The notes: generated by a model from the letters alone, not told the origin. A stretch of 64,000 bases of DNA from Phyto melanocephala (GCA_941918925.1 OW799233.1:80293797-80357796); one strand, 5' to 3'. Numbered from the stretch's first letter, positions 22,817 to 33,214 are shown. Numbers and translations are program-made.

Positions 22817-23605
22817 CAGGGTTAAAAAAGTTGGTACAATTGTACTTTTTGTGGTACAATTTAAACCTCAAAAGTACAATGGTACACCAATTACCCATTT
22901 GGTACAATTTACTAAATATCTCAGTTTATGTTTACGAGTAGCATAGTGCCACTTCTAATAAAATTTTAGATCCCTGGCAGATATAGAAGTATTAAAAGAT
23001 TTAAAAAATGAAAGTATATGCAACTTTTGGGCTAAAGTTTCTGAAATAAAAAACCAATTGAATGAATTAATGTTTCCGGAACTTTCAAGAGTTGTATGTG
23101 GGACATTATCAGTTCCACATTCGCAGACGATTTTTTCCTTCCAAAATATTATTAAAACGAAAGAACGAAATAGGCTTCATGTGCCTACAGTTTCCGGTCT
23201 TATACAGATAAAAGATTTGTTAAGGTCATCAAATTCTTGTTGTTTTAGTTTTAAAATACCAAATTATTTGCTATCAAAACCAATTTGATCTCATGAATAT
23301 ATCGGTAGACTTTTTATGTAATTTATTTTATGTTTAAATATGTACAAATATATGTTTCTTTTTTTTTAAGATATACTTTTAAAGTATAAATGAATTTTTA
23401 GGAACAAATGTTATTTTTAATATTACAAAAATGAATTTTTATGTACAATTGTATGTTATGTTTATGTTTTTTTTGGTTTTTATTTAAAATAAAAAAAAAA
23501 TTTTAAAAATTTTTAAAATAAAATTTTTTGGTACAATTGGGGTCGAAAAAGTACAATTTTATGAGCTTCTTGGTACAATTTTGATGTTCTTATTTTGCAA
23601 CCCTG
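22817..23605 (+). mobile_element. hAT element with C-terminal transposase remnant
   Basis: Ends are CAGGGTTAAAAAAG and, inverted, CAGGGTTGCAAAATAAG. The 8-bp target duplication GTTTAGAC is exact (22809-22816 and 23606-23613). Both subterminal regions are rich in ggtacaat motifs. The only coding part left is the hAT dimerisation domain at 22962-23288. It splits the left TIR of the surrounding PIF/Harbinger-like element. Confidence 0.85.
22962..23288 (+). pseudogene. hAT transposase C-terminal dimerisation domain
   Basis: This roughly 108-residue open frame contains NFWAKVSEI, then MFPELSRVVCGTLSVPHSQ and TKERNRLHVPTVSGLIQIKD. This follows the hAT-C pattern (FW..YP.LS..A...LS.P.S......FS....I.T..RNRL......L..IK). 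In intact enzymes the region mediates dimerisation and follows the catalytic core and its last acidic residue. Here the N-terminal BED finger, RNase H-like core and insertion domain are gone. The frame stops at 23286-23288. The family cannot be named from this part alone. Confidence 0.8.
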
Positions 23606-23872
23606 GTTTAGACTATAATACAAGTCGTACGACTTCAATTAGATTTTGTAAAAGCAAAATGTGATGATATTCTCTCCGTACTTACGAAAAAGAGAACAAA
23701 AGTATGAAAAACTGTTTTTGCATTTAAACTATTAGTGTGAAGTAGAAATAAAGAAGATTGATTTAGAAAATAAACAATAAAAGAATCTGATTAACACAAC
23801 AAATTATAATCGCGAGTACAACATATAATAAAAATATCCTCATTTAAAAAAAAAAAAAAAATTTTAGTTTTA

Positions 23873-23989
23873 TTGCTGTATTCATAAAAAATATTTTAGG
23901 TTTATTAAAGGCTTATTTGACAGATGTTGCATAGAAATTTGTCAAATATACATTCAATAAACCTAAAATATTTTTTATGAATACGGCAA
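23873..23989. mobile_element. Hairpin MITE, copy 1 (near-complete palindrome)
   Basis: The arms TTGCTGTATTCATAAAAAAT..GGTTTATT and their inverted copy match over 34 bp with one mismatch. The pairing continues imperfectly (gcttatttgaca with tgtcaaatat), so almost the whole 117 bp folds on itself. A second copy lies at 46484-46599. No target duplication is certain. Confidence 0.75.
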
Positions 23990-24120
23990 TTATTCTTTTT
24001 TTTTTTGTTTTTGAATGTGTTCGATGAATAAAACAATTGATAAGTTTTGTAGTTCTGCAAAAACTACAGAAACAACAAGCCATTTCTTCTACTCTGTGTA
24101 ACACAATTAAATATATGTGA

Positions 24121-24860
24121 CACACGCAAAGAAAAAATATGGTTGTAGTAACCATAATCGAAGAGCAACATACTATGATTGAATTGTATGATTATGGTTA
24201 AAAATAATTATGGTTACCAGTTATCATTATTATGTTTAACTAAAGTATCATTCAATAATCATGTATATGACTACAATTGAAATCGACAATATTTGCTTTT
24301 TTACGGCAAATAATTGTCTTTTGCTGTCGCATACACATATTGATTGTACTTACCAATTTAATTGCAATTTTTATATCACTCTTTTTTTAAATTTTTTTCG
24401 TTTATTTTTAAATTTTCTTTAATTTTTCAAAATTTTTGTTAATTTTTTTGACATCTCAAACTTTTAGAATAATAAAAATTTATTCAGCAAGAAGAAGAAC
24501 AGTTGAACTCAAATTATTATTAAGAAAAAATCATAGCTTGATTAATTTGTAATCATACTGTTGTCTCACCTATTATTTAATGATTATTTGTAATTCTTAA
24601 TGCTTTCGAATATTATGGTTTTTTTTGTCAAATTAATCTTTTTAAATCATATTATTTTTAAATGATAACCATTTTGAAATTTTTACGAAAAGTAATCATT
24701 AAATGATACAATTCAAACAAATGCTTGATTATCGTGACAAAATATATGATAAAATGAAACAAAAATAACTATTACTTGTTTTCGACAAACAAATATTGTT
24801 TAAGAAAAAATAATATGACCGTCGTGATCATGCCGTAACCATGGGTTTTCTTTGCGTGTG
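24121..24860. mobile_element. TIR element of unknown superfamily (740 bp)
   Basis: The ends are CACACGCAAAGAAAA and its inverted copy, continued by ATGGTTAC-like sequence for about 40 bp with gaps. The interior is rich in atgatt/aatcat motifs on both strands. No convincing target duplication was found and there is no coding capacity. Confidence 0.6.
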
Positions 24861-24863
24861 CAG

Positions 24864-26114
24864 TAAGGGTTTGGGCACTGGGAATGAACCACTTAATATT
24901 CCCGGGAAAATTTTGCTCTTATTCCCGGGAAAACGGAAAATAAAAAATATGTAGTATATTAGGAAATATATTTAATTTTATTTTTAATTTCTTATCTGTT
25001 TTGGTAAATTTAAAGAATATTTGAATAAAAATTAAGGTTTTTAATTTGTTAGCGTTTTTTGTTTGTTAAGTATTTACAACTTTTCTCAAATACGACTATG
25101 TAAAAGAAAAACAAATATCGTCGGTCAAAAATATTTCACGCCAAAGTTACGACATTCTGGAATTATTTTTAATAAGTTCTTATAAATTTCAAGTGAATTA
25201 ATTATATACATACATAATTGAATGTTTTGTTGTATAAAAATGTTTTTATAACAACCGTAAAACCAGCAGTAGTTTCCGTGGTTCATTTTTATAAATATAA
25301 TCGTATGTACAAATTGTTTTTAAAAGTGCTCACAGAATTTGTAAGTATATTTTTTTTATTTATGATTGAATTTTTCTAATAATACTTCTTTTGAAAATTC
25401 ACTTTGTTTAGAAGCAAAATGTCTGAAGTTTGGAACTATTTTCAAAAAGTAGACAACTCAGCACAATGTAATATTTGCCCGAAAAGATTAATATTCAAGG
25501 GCGGTCTCATACGGCACCTCTTTTGGTTTACAAAATAAAATTTAAAAACGATTGTTCAACACCTGCTCCAAATAAAAAAAAATGATTCCACCATTAAAAG
25601 TTTTTTAGACACCCAAACATTACCAGAAATTGTTTCAAAATTGGCAGCAGTCGATGAAATATCTATTCGAACAATTACAAAGTTTTTTCAGTAAAAATAT
25701 GACGTTACCAAAATGAAACTGATGTTAAAAACATTGCAATAAAATATTACAACGCCGTTAAATATACGATGGTAAAAACAATATCGAGTCAAATTTGCGA
25801 CAATTTGAGGTTTGCTCTTGTATTAGACGAGTGGAGTAGTGTTGCCCAAAAAAGATATTTAAATATCTGTTTACATGGCAATAATTATTTTTATAATTTG
25901 GGTTTAGTTTATATTGCTGGAAGATGTAATGCTGACACAATAAGTACTCTAATGGAAAATAAACTAATACTAAAAAATCGTGATTTTAAAGTTAACAAAT
26001 ATTATTTATTTTAAAAGAAATATTATTTTCGGGAATCCCGGGAATTCCCGGGAAGACGATTTTTTAATTCCCGTTTCCGGGGAAAATAAAAAGACCGGGA
26101 AATCCCAAACCCTA
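24864..26114 (+). mobile_element. hAT element with BED-finger/transposase N-terminal remnant
   Basis: The ends TAAGGGTTTGGG and, inverted, TAGGGTTTGGG are followed by clusters of cccggga palindromes on both sides (24900-24935 and 26030-26100). The flanking octamers gtgtgcag and gtgacagc are not identical, so the target duplication is decayed or the termini were trimmed. It encodes the front half of a hAT transposase. Confidence 0.7.
25419..26014 (+). pseudogene. hAT transposase, N-terminal BED finger and core start, broken
   Basis: From the ATG at 25419: MSEVWNYFQKVDNSAQ, then CNICPKRL, a BED-type zinc finger (W/YF, CxxC, RH). The distal His is not visible and the frame stops at 25536-25538. 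Further pieces are SFLDTQTLPEIVSKLAA near 25600 and, at 25769-26014, ISSQICDNLRFALVLDEWSS followed by RYLNICLHGNNYFYNLGL. The Asp in VLDEWSS corresponds to the first catalytic Asp region of hAT enzymes. At least two frameshifts separate these pieces. The C-terminal half is deleted. This complements the neighbouring hAT, which keeps only its C-terminus, but the TIRs differ, so they are different families. Confidence 0.8.
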
Positions 26115-26269
26115 GTGACAGCGCATAGAGAAAGGGGCCTAAGGGTAAAAACAGGTTTTGTTCAGGAGAGCCATTTTAAAGATTAAATGATTTTTCTATT
26201 TTTTTAAATTGTTCATAAGCAGGGACCGTAATTATTATTCCTTTTTTCATAAAAGTCAGATGATAACAG

Positions 26270-26508
26270 TTATTTTTTGATTTTTATTTTTTCGAGCAAA
26301 AATAAAAGTTATTTTTTGATTTTTATTTTTTCGAGCAAAAATAAAAGTTATTTTTTGATTTTTATTTTTTTGAGCAAAAATAAAAGTTATTTTTTGATTA
26401 TTATTTTTTCGAGCAAAAATAAAAGTTATTTTTTGATTTTTATTTTTTCGAGCAAAAATAAAAGTTATTTTTTGATTTTTATTTTTTTGAGCAACAAAAA
26501 AAATTTAT
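26270..26508 (+). repeat. 39-bp minisatellite array, left arm (6 units)
   Basis: Each unit reads ttattttttgatttttattt, then a ttttcgagc or tttttgagc variant, then aaaaataaaag. Variant order from the outside is C,C,T,C,C,T, suggesting a 117-bp higher-order period. The unit length is a multiple of three, which creates a long repetitive open frame (IFIFSSKNKSYFL repeated). This is a by-product and not a gene. Confidence 0.9.
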
Positions 26509-26870
26509 TTTCTAACGAATTGTACGTGTTACAATAATTAAGTTAATATTAAATATTAATTTTAATGTGCATAAAAAATTCCCATGATGATGATCACATA
26601 TTTTGTGATTTCTCACATTTTTGTATACTATGTATTCTATATCAATGGTGGGCGCTGAGTTACGAAGTTGTTCAGGTATTTAGTAAATCATCCTACATTT
26701 GTAAATTTCTAAGCAAAACGAATTGATAAAAATGAGAGGAGTTATTAGGAGCTTTTAGAGTAGTATGTAACGATATTAAACAATCACTGACAATAAATAT
26801 GAGAAATCACAAATTCGAGTACAGTTATTAAAAACTCGTCTTTACCGTTACATTTAAATAATATTTAATA

Positions 26871-27166
26871 TCGAAAAAATAAAAATCAAAAAATAACTTT
26901 TATTTTTGCTCGAAAAAATAAAAATCAAAAAATAACTTTTATTTTTGCCCAAAAAAATAAAAATCAAAAAATAACTTTTATTTTTGCTCGAAAAAATAAA
27001 AATCAAAAAATAACTTTTATTTTTGCTCGAAAAAATAAAAATCAAAAAATAACTTTTATTTTTGCTCAAAAAAATAAAAATCAAAAAATAACTTTTATTT
27101 TTGCTCGAAAAAATAAAAATCAAAAAATAACTTTTATTTTTGCTCGAAAAAATAAAAATCAAAATT
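26871..27166 (-). repeat. 39-bp minisatellite array, right arm (7-8 units)
   Basis: The same unit as the left arm, on the opposite strand. Variant order from the outside is C,C,T,C,C,(gggc variant),C,C, so it shares the three-unit higher-order pattern with the left arm and is about two units longer. Confidence 0.9.
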
Positions 27167-27867
27167 TTAAAAAGCAACATATTTTATGATAGACTAATGC
27201 ATAAGGATCAATATGGTATACTTGAATCCGTTTTACGACTTTTACTTCTAAATGCTTTTTTTGCTTTAAAATTCCAAAATAACTGTTATTTTCGGTCCCT
27301 GTTCATAAGGAAAAAATAAATTTTTTGTAGTTTCGTAAATTCAAGTTATTTTGTTAATTGAGTAGGGAAAAAAATGTAAATAAATAAATTTTACCGTTAG
27401 ATCCCTTTCTATTTGCGCTTAGAATCGTCGACTTCACTTTTATAAAACGCGCATATCTCTGGGAGGGAACACTTTTGACACATGGGATCGGTCTCATTCG
27501 ATGCTCAGATGTTGTCCACATAAAAAAAAAAAAATTGAAAATTGTTTTTATTACGCTTAGGTCCCTTTCTCTATGCGGTGTCACATATGTATATGTACAG
27601 GTTGTTCTTGTAGTTGTTGTAGAATTACTAGCACACCTTCAAAGTGTTTGCCAATGAATACACTAAAATACACCTCTGATCTACTGAAATGCTCCATTTT
27701 TCAAAACGATTTTAAAAATAATAAAAACTACGGTCCACTTGTCAACCCTTATTTCTCTAAGTTTTCTTTACTGATTACAGTTTGGTTTTACACAATTCTA
27801 CTTTTTTCATTCTACACAAATTTTTGACATGTCGTACGACTTGTATTATAGTCTAAACTGGGCTTAA

Positions 27868-28050
27868 CTAGTAATTAATCTAGTATAAAACTATATACAA
27901 ATGAACTATTGTAGTTGGGCTTTTATGACAACCTAATTTTAAAATCGATAGTTTGATTGATATTTGAAAAAAGGACAGATATGTAACTAGTCTGCAGTTA
28001 AAAGCAACTACAATGTATATCTCTAACTATATACTAGTTATTTTATTCGC
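27868..28050. mobile_element. Repeat family C, copy 2, right part
   Basis: It resumes the element broken at 20230: ctagtaattaatctag, then tatgacaacc..aatcgatag..tctgcagttaaaagcaac, ending tattcgcaggg. The order matches the copy at 10.3 kb (ending 10828). Confidence 0.65.
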
Positions 28051-28695
28051 AGGGAGTTTAGTTACTATGAGTTCATATGTTCATATGCATATAAATAAGT
28101 ACATTATATGTATGTATGTGCCTATGTTAATTGTATGTATGTAAGTACAATTGTTGATTTCTTTTAAATTTGTATAGACACTAGTTAACGTTTTAATTTA
28201 TGCGTTCAAATTTGTGTTGACACATTTAAAAGGAAAATTACTTCTTGCACCAGTGGTTAGTTGGGTGAATAGTGTTTGCAACCTTTTTAATGGCTAAAGA
28301 ATAATAAGATTTTCGAAACTCGCCATGGCGCGAGAAGTATTAAGACCAAAATTTTGTGGAAATGAACAGCATAACAACAACAACCCAACATTATATATTT
28401 TATAAAACAAAAATAACAAATACCTACATACATCGTACATATAATAATAAGCAAGTAAATACATATATATAAAATATGCACGTACATATAAAAAAACAAA
28501 AAACTCGTAGCTTTTTTGTTTTCAAGTTTTAGTTGTCAACTTTTAATTTAGGTGTGGGCGTTGATAATTTTATGCCATCAAAGTTCGAATGAATGCCTGG
28601 TTGTTGGCCAACAATCCCTGTTTATTATCGTTGTTATTATTAAAGTGGATAGAGTAAAATAGTCAGTCAAATACGCTTACATAGATGGCTTGTAA
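28051..28695. other. AT-rich sequence
   Basis: No gene is visible. TATG/CATA simple-sequence runs occur near 28070-28150. Confidence 0.4.
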
Positions 28696-28822
28696 CTACA
28701 GCTGCCATACTGTTTTTAGCAGTACATGTACTGATTTTCTTCAAATGATTTGTTTTATGCTAAACACTCAAAACAGTACGCAAATGTACTGATATATACT
28801 GTTTGTACTGATTTTTGAACAT
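28696..28822. mobile_element. Truncated end of the hAT family at 28854
   Basis: ctgccatactgtttttagcagtacatgtactg and repeated gtactg motifs match the left terminus of the element at 28854-30327 (tgccattcgtactgttttaaacagtacatgtactg), but the tagggtt terminus is decayed. Confidence 0.5.
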
Positions 28823-28853
28823 TTTATACCCTTCACCAGGGGTGCCAAGGGTA

Positions 28854-30327
28854 TAGGGTTGCCATTCGTACTGTTTTAAACAGTACATGTACTGTTTTTT
28901 GTAGTATCTACTGTTATATTCACAATACCTAAAACAGTACGAAACGGTACTGGTTTTTTATATTTGTACTGTTTTTGGATATACATGTATTGAATTTTGT
29001 AATTTTTTGAAGAATGAAACAGGAAAAAATTGTATATGTTAAATGTGTAAAAAAAAGGGATAAATATTTATAATTTATTTTTTAATTAACTTTTTTTGTA
29101 AGCATAAATAATTTTCTTTTATATAACTATACCACCTTTATTTGTGTTGTATAATTATTTATTGAATTTAAAAAATTATCAAATGTATTCATTTTGAAAA
29201 TTCAATTGATTTTTTTTAGAATTTTTTTTTAAACAATATTTAATTAATACTTTTGGATTACTATTTACAACTTAAAAAATATCAATTGTTATTGACAAAT
29301 TATCAATTTTAAAGTAGACTTTACTTTATTGTTCATAAAAATTGTTATTGTCTTTTTATATTTATTTGGTTGTTGGGTTTAAGCTGGTTTATATGCATTT
29401 CACTGGTGCTTATGCCAGATCATCAGTAAACCTTTACCCAAATTCTTGAAAAAGTTTAAAATTTTTATAAGTTATATTTTTAAATTCTCATTAACAAAAT
29501 GAGAATTCAAAAATAAAACAAAAAACCATAAAAAACTTTTTCAAAAACCCAACCAACAATTTTTTTAATTTTGAATTTATTTTATTTTTCTAATCCCTTT
29601 AACATTTGGCTAACCGTTGGTTAACACGAAATGCTTATAAGGGCAACCGAAAAATAAAATCTTTTATAAGTTAATTTACTAAATTTTTTGGGATATTCTC
29701 CCATAATTTTTCAATTATATTTAATAAATAATATATTTAATAAATAATATATTTAATTGAAATTCAATTACCAATTTCGAAATAAATACTATTTACTATT
29801 TTTGAAATTAAATTAATAACTTTTGAAATACATTAGATCACTTTCAAAATTAGGTTTGAAAATGTAGTGCATAATTCTGAAATACAGTCAAAAATGTTAA
29901 TTCGTTTATTCAAACTAATATCAATATTAATATCGAAAAACGACGTTTAATTTGTGTTTTCGACCACGTTAGTAACTTAAGATACTATTTGTAGTTCGAC
30001 TCGATCTATATACATATGTATTGCATTTTGAAACAAATGCAATATTTTTTCTTACGTTCTCATAGTTTTGTATATGTGTTTTATGTTATTTTTTTACTTA
30101 TTTTTAAAACATATTTGATGTATTGAATTAATAGTTAAGTTACCGTTATGTTCTCATAGTTTTTACATGTTTTTATGTTTCTTATTAACTTTTTTAAATA
30201 AAAATGTGATGTATTGAAGTAAAAGTTATGTTATCAATAAATAAAAAAATTCACTGTTTTTTTTGGAAAAGTACTGTTTTCTCCCCACAATGTACTTTTT
30301 TTTCACTTTTCAAATATAGCAATCCTA
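28854..30327. mobile_element. hAT-like non-autonomous element (1.47 kb)
   Basis: Ends are TAGGGTTGCCAT and, inverted, TAGGATTGCTAT. The 8-bp target duplication CAAGGGTA is exact (28846-28853 and 30328-30335). Both subterminal zones are rich in gtactgttt motifs. The interior is AT-rich with no transposase domain. Confidence 0.8.
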
Positions 30328-30352
30328 CAAGGGTATATATAGATTTGTCATA

Positions 30353-30840
30353 GTCCCCGTTTACACAGGGAAACATTTGGAAGGGAAACATCTGGAATTC
30401 TCTTTTGTGTTTTCCTTCGCGGTCATACAGGGAAACATTGTTGTCGGAAACATTCCAGTTTATATTTGTTTTTTTTACATTTGTCTAATTGCAGTGTTGT
30501 TTTTTTTAATTTCTACAGTATTTGATTTGCTAATGTAAGTATATTTGATTTGTGAAATAAATAAATAATAATATGATTTCCTGAATGAACAGTATTAGTT
30601 TTTCATTTTCTTTTCTTCCCCATTTACACTCCATTTTTTCTTTTGTAGGTATGTATATATTTTAATTTTATTTAGTATATTATTTATTTTTTTTTTTCAA
30701 ACAAAGTCAAATATAAAACATAGAGAACAAAGCACGCCGAAAAGAAATCGAGCAAATGTCAAAAAGCATAGCAAATGTAAACAATAATAATGAAAGCACA
30801 AAATGTTTTCCTTCCAAATGTTTCTCTGTCTAAATAGTGA
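30353..30840. mobile_element. TIR element inserted in mini-me (488 bp)
   Basis: Subterminal inverted repeats ACAGGGAAACATTTGGAAGG and ACAGAGAAACATTTGGAAGG match at 19 of 20 positions. The outermost ~11 bases are less similar. CATA flanks both sides, and the mini-me consensus reads through without the insert. The superfamily is not resolved and it is non-coding. Confidence 0.65.
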
Positions 30841-30945
30841 CATATCGTTTGTAATTTCTACAATATTTATTTTCGTTCCGACAAAGTGTATTTTTTTGAA
30901 AGTTTAAGACTAGGGGAGTCGATTAAGCTGTGTTCGTCTATCAAC

Positions 30946-31325
30946 GTCTTCAATCAACCCCCTCAATATTGGCATCAAACGAAAGGATTCTGGCAGTGGA
31001 ACACTGTAAGTACTGAAAAAGTTAAAACAAAATGGCGGAATTTTTTATTTTTAGCCCCACTAATATGGGTAACAAACAAAAATGCTTGACGCATAATTGT
31101 TTCCGCTTCGGCCACATGTATTTCATTTGCATTTTTAGACTTAAATACATGTCGTGTAATATCCAAGTCTTACCGCATGCAGCCACTACGACTATTTTAA
31201 AAAATGTAACCAAAGTGCTGAACATTTTATTGACTTCAGATCCACATGTGCATGTGGATGTTTACATTTCGTGAAATAAATTAGGAAATAAATTATATCT
31301 CAATGCTATTGAATGTCTCTTATAT
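30946..31325. other. Non-coding sequence with two palindromes
   Basis: It holds atccacatg-tg-catgtggat (a perfect 9-bp stem near 31240) and acatgtattt..aaatacatgt spaced by about 20 bases. No gene is visible. The phrase caatattggcatcaaacgaaagg near 30965 also occurs, diverged, near 49420. Confidence 0.45.
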
Positions 31326-31789
31326 TTGTATATTAGCAAACACATATACGACCAGAAATTACAGCCAGTGTAGCACTCTTATCTTAAAGCACTAACAATA
31401 GAAGATTGGAATGAAGTAAAACGTCTTGTAAAATATCTTAAAAGATCCTCAAAATTGCCATTAAAGTTAATAAGTAAAACAGAAAATAAGTAATTAAATG
31501 CTTATGTAGATGCTAGCTAGGCTTTAAACAAAATCAGGAGAAAATCATATAGTGATTATGTATTTTATTTAAATGGCGGTGTTACTACCTGGTCATGTCG
31601 AAAACAAAGTTGTGTTTTTATTTTCGCAGCAAAAGCTAAATTTATTGCACTATACGAAGATTGTAAAGAAGCAAAGTGGATTCATGGACTAAGTACTTTA
31701 CGAAAGAAAGCACAATGTAAATGCAGATATTTTAACAAAGTCACATTAGGATTGTTAAAAAATACATTTTTTTAAATTTATATCGTAAC
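31326..31789 (+). pseudogene. Ty1/copia retrotransposon RT/RNase H 3' fragment
   Basis: One frame gives THIRPEITASVALLS, then EDWNEVKRLVKYLKRSS. Another gives NAYVDAS followed by SYSDYVFYLNGGVTTWSC and AKFIALYEDCKEAKWIHGL, the standard copia RNase H layout (Y.DAS.., SGY.F.L.GG..SW..., EA(E)..AL..A..EA.WL). NADILTK near 31715 is the usual C-terminal motif, following a short deletion. In-frame stops and shifts abound. The fragment ends where a MITE is inserted. Confidence 0.8.
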
Positions 31790-31998
31790 CAAGGCATATT
31801 TATTCATCAGGTAATTGCAGTTCGGAGAGAATTTTTTTGTTTATATTTTTTTTATATAAAGTTTGACATTTGAAATAAATTAGAAAAGAGCGAAAATTGT
31901 TTTTTATTTATGCATTTTGACAGCTGAAATTTAAAATTGGTGTTGAAAAAAATAATCAGCTGACGAATCAAGAGTACCTGATGAATAAATATGCCTTG
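31790..31998. mobile_element. MITE with 24-bp perfect TIR and 9-bp target duplication
   Basis: Ends CAAGGCATATTTATTCATCA(GGTA) are perfect inverted copies over 24 bp. The 9-bp duplication TATCGTAAC is exact (31781-31789 and 31999-32007). The length is 209 bp and it is non-coding. A 9-bp duplication fits the Mutator-like superfamily best, but no transposase is present to confirm this. Confidence 0.85.
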
Positions 31999-32123
31999 TA
32001 TCGTAACTATGTGCTATGAAAATATTGTAAGAAGAAAAAATATTTGTACTAATTTTATTCAAAAAAATTCCGAACCAAATACATCATTTACAATACAAAG
32101 TTCTTATTTGTATGTATATCTTA

Positions 32124-32472
32124 CGAGCCAAGCCCGGCGCGCGTTGCTACGCCCCTTAATGAATAAAAATGTATCAAGTACAAAAAGCTAAAAATGATAA
32201 CTTTTTTTATGGGCGTGGCCCTGCCCACTTTTCAAATCACGAAACTGTATAGTCATGACAGCTCAATATGTGGGCAAATTAGTCAAGTGCAAGTAGCTAA
32301 AAATGATAACTAATTTTTTATGGGCGTGGCGCCGCCCACTTTTTGCCACCCATAAACACTCCCTCGAATGTGTACAACAGCCTGCCTAAGTTTGAGTCTG
32401 ATCGGTTTTACAGTTTCGGAGTCTATAGCTAACACACACACACACACAGAGTTTCACTTTTAAATATATAGA
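32124..32472 (-). mobile_element. Helitron family A, copy 1 (short, about 2 internal units)
   Basis: On the minus strand it starts TCTATATATTTAAAAGTGAA after an A and ends in the GC-rich tract gtagcaacgcgcgccgggc, with CTCG where other copies have CTAG. It holds internal gggcgtggc units and an AC microsatellite near 32434-32450. Non-coding. Confidence 0.7.
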
Positions 32473-32476
32473 TAGG

Positions 32477-33214
32477 CTAGAAAAGCCCGGCGCGCGTTGC
32501 TACGCCCCTTAATGAATAAAAATACATTCAGAATTTCAATTGAATATCAAGTGCAAAAAGCTAAAATTTATAACTTTTTTATTGGGCGTAACCCTACCCA
32601 CTTTTCTAATCACGAAATTATATAGCCATGACAGCTCAAAAAGTGTGCAAAGTTTTAGAAAAATCGGTGAAGTTCAAGTAGCTGAAAATGATATCTTTTT
32701 TTTATGGGCGTGGCACTGCTCACTTTTCTAATCACGAAAATGTAAAGTTATAACAGCTCAATATGTGTATAAAGTTTCAGAAAAATCGGTCCACTGCTAG
32801 CACCTCAAAATTATAACTTTTTTTCTGGGCGTGGCCCTGCCCTCTTTTCTAATCACGAAATTGTATAATCATGACAGCTCAATATGTGTGCAAAGTTTCA
32901 GACAAATCGGTTCAGTGAAAGTACCTCAAAATTATAACTTTTTTATGGGCGTGGCCCCGCCCACTTTTATAATTACGAAATTATATAGTTATGACAGCTC
33001 AATATGTGTGCAAAGTTTCAGAAAAATTGGTCAAGTGCAAGTAGTTAAAAATGATAACTATTTTTTTATGGGCGTGACCCCGCCCACTTTTTGCCACCCA
33101 TTAACACTCCCTGGAATGTGTTCAACAACTTGCCCAAGTTTGAGACCGATCGGGTTTACAATTTCGGAGTCTATAGCTAACACACACACAGAGTTTCACT
33201 TTTATATATATAGA
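32477..33214 (-). mobile_element. Helitron family A, copy 2
   Basis: It lies head-to-tail with copy 1. The minus strand starts TCTATATATATAAAAGTG and ends CGCGCCGGGCTT..CTAG. The interior is about five tandem units of 118-121 bp, each with a gggcgtggc..gcccac inverted pair, then atgacagctcaatatgtg and gtttcagaaaaatcggt. Non-coding. Confidence 0.75.

Larger units (their letters stand above)
26220..27301. mobile_element. Foldback-like hAT element with inverted minisatellite arms
   Basis: The ends are CAGGGACCG, perfect at both sides, with ataacagttatttt shared just inside. The 8-bp target duplication TTCATAAG is exact (26212-26219 and 27302-27309). The arms are arrays of a 39-bp unit in inverted orientation (26270-26508 and 26871-27166) around a 360-bp centre. 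The 8-bp duplication and CAGGG end indicate hAT, while the architecture resembles foldback transposons of Drosophila. There is no transposase. Confidence 0.85.
26115..27584. mobile_element. TIR element split by a foldback-like hAT
   Basis: The ends GTGACAGCGCATAGAGAAAG and, inverted, GTGACACCGCATAGAGAAAG match at 19 of 20 positions and continue gggcctaag/ggacctaag. A third, diverged copy of the motif (ccctttctatttgcgctta) lies near 27402-27420. Without the insert at 26220-27301 the element is about 380 bp. It is non-coding and no target duplication was found. Confidence 0.6.
22803..27864. mobile_element. PIF/Harbinger-like element 2, host of several nested insertions
   Basis: After removal of the hAT at 22817-23605, the left end reads ACACCAGTTTAGAC continuing TATAATACAAGTCGTACGAC. 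The right end (27827-27864) is its inverted copy, with about 31 bp identical. TAA flanks both ends (22800-22802 and 27865-27867). A second, truncated left end of the same family lies at 57750. Nothing coding belongs to this element itself; it is filled by later insertions. Confidence 0.7.
28823..30945 (+). mobile_element. mini-me/DINE-like element split by two insertions
   Basis: Three pieces join into one mini-me: ttttatacccttcaccaggg..caagggta (28823-28853), tatatagatttgtcata (30328-30352) and tcgtttgtaatttctacaat..gagtcgattaag (30841-30945). The order matches the intact copy at 51997. The GTCY block is reduced to gttcgtctatc and the hairpin end is lost. Confidence 0.7.

Noticed and set aside
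26270..27166. CRISPR-like array
   Set aside because: Units are contiguous with no unique spacers, and the DNA is eukaryotic.
26277..27180. Long open frames repeating IFIFSSKNKSYFL on both strands
   Set aside because: They follow from a 39-bp (multiple of three) AT-rich minisatellite in inverted arrays and have no start context, domain or non-repeat portion.
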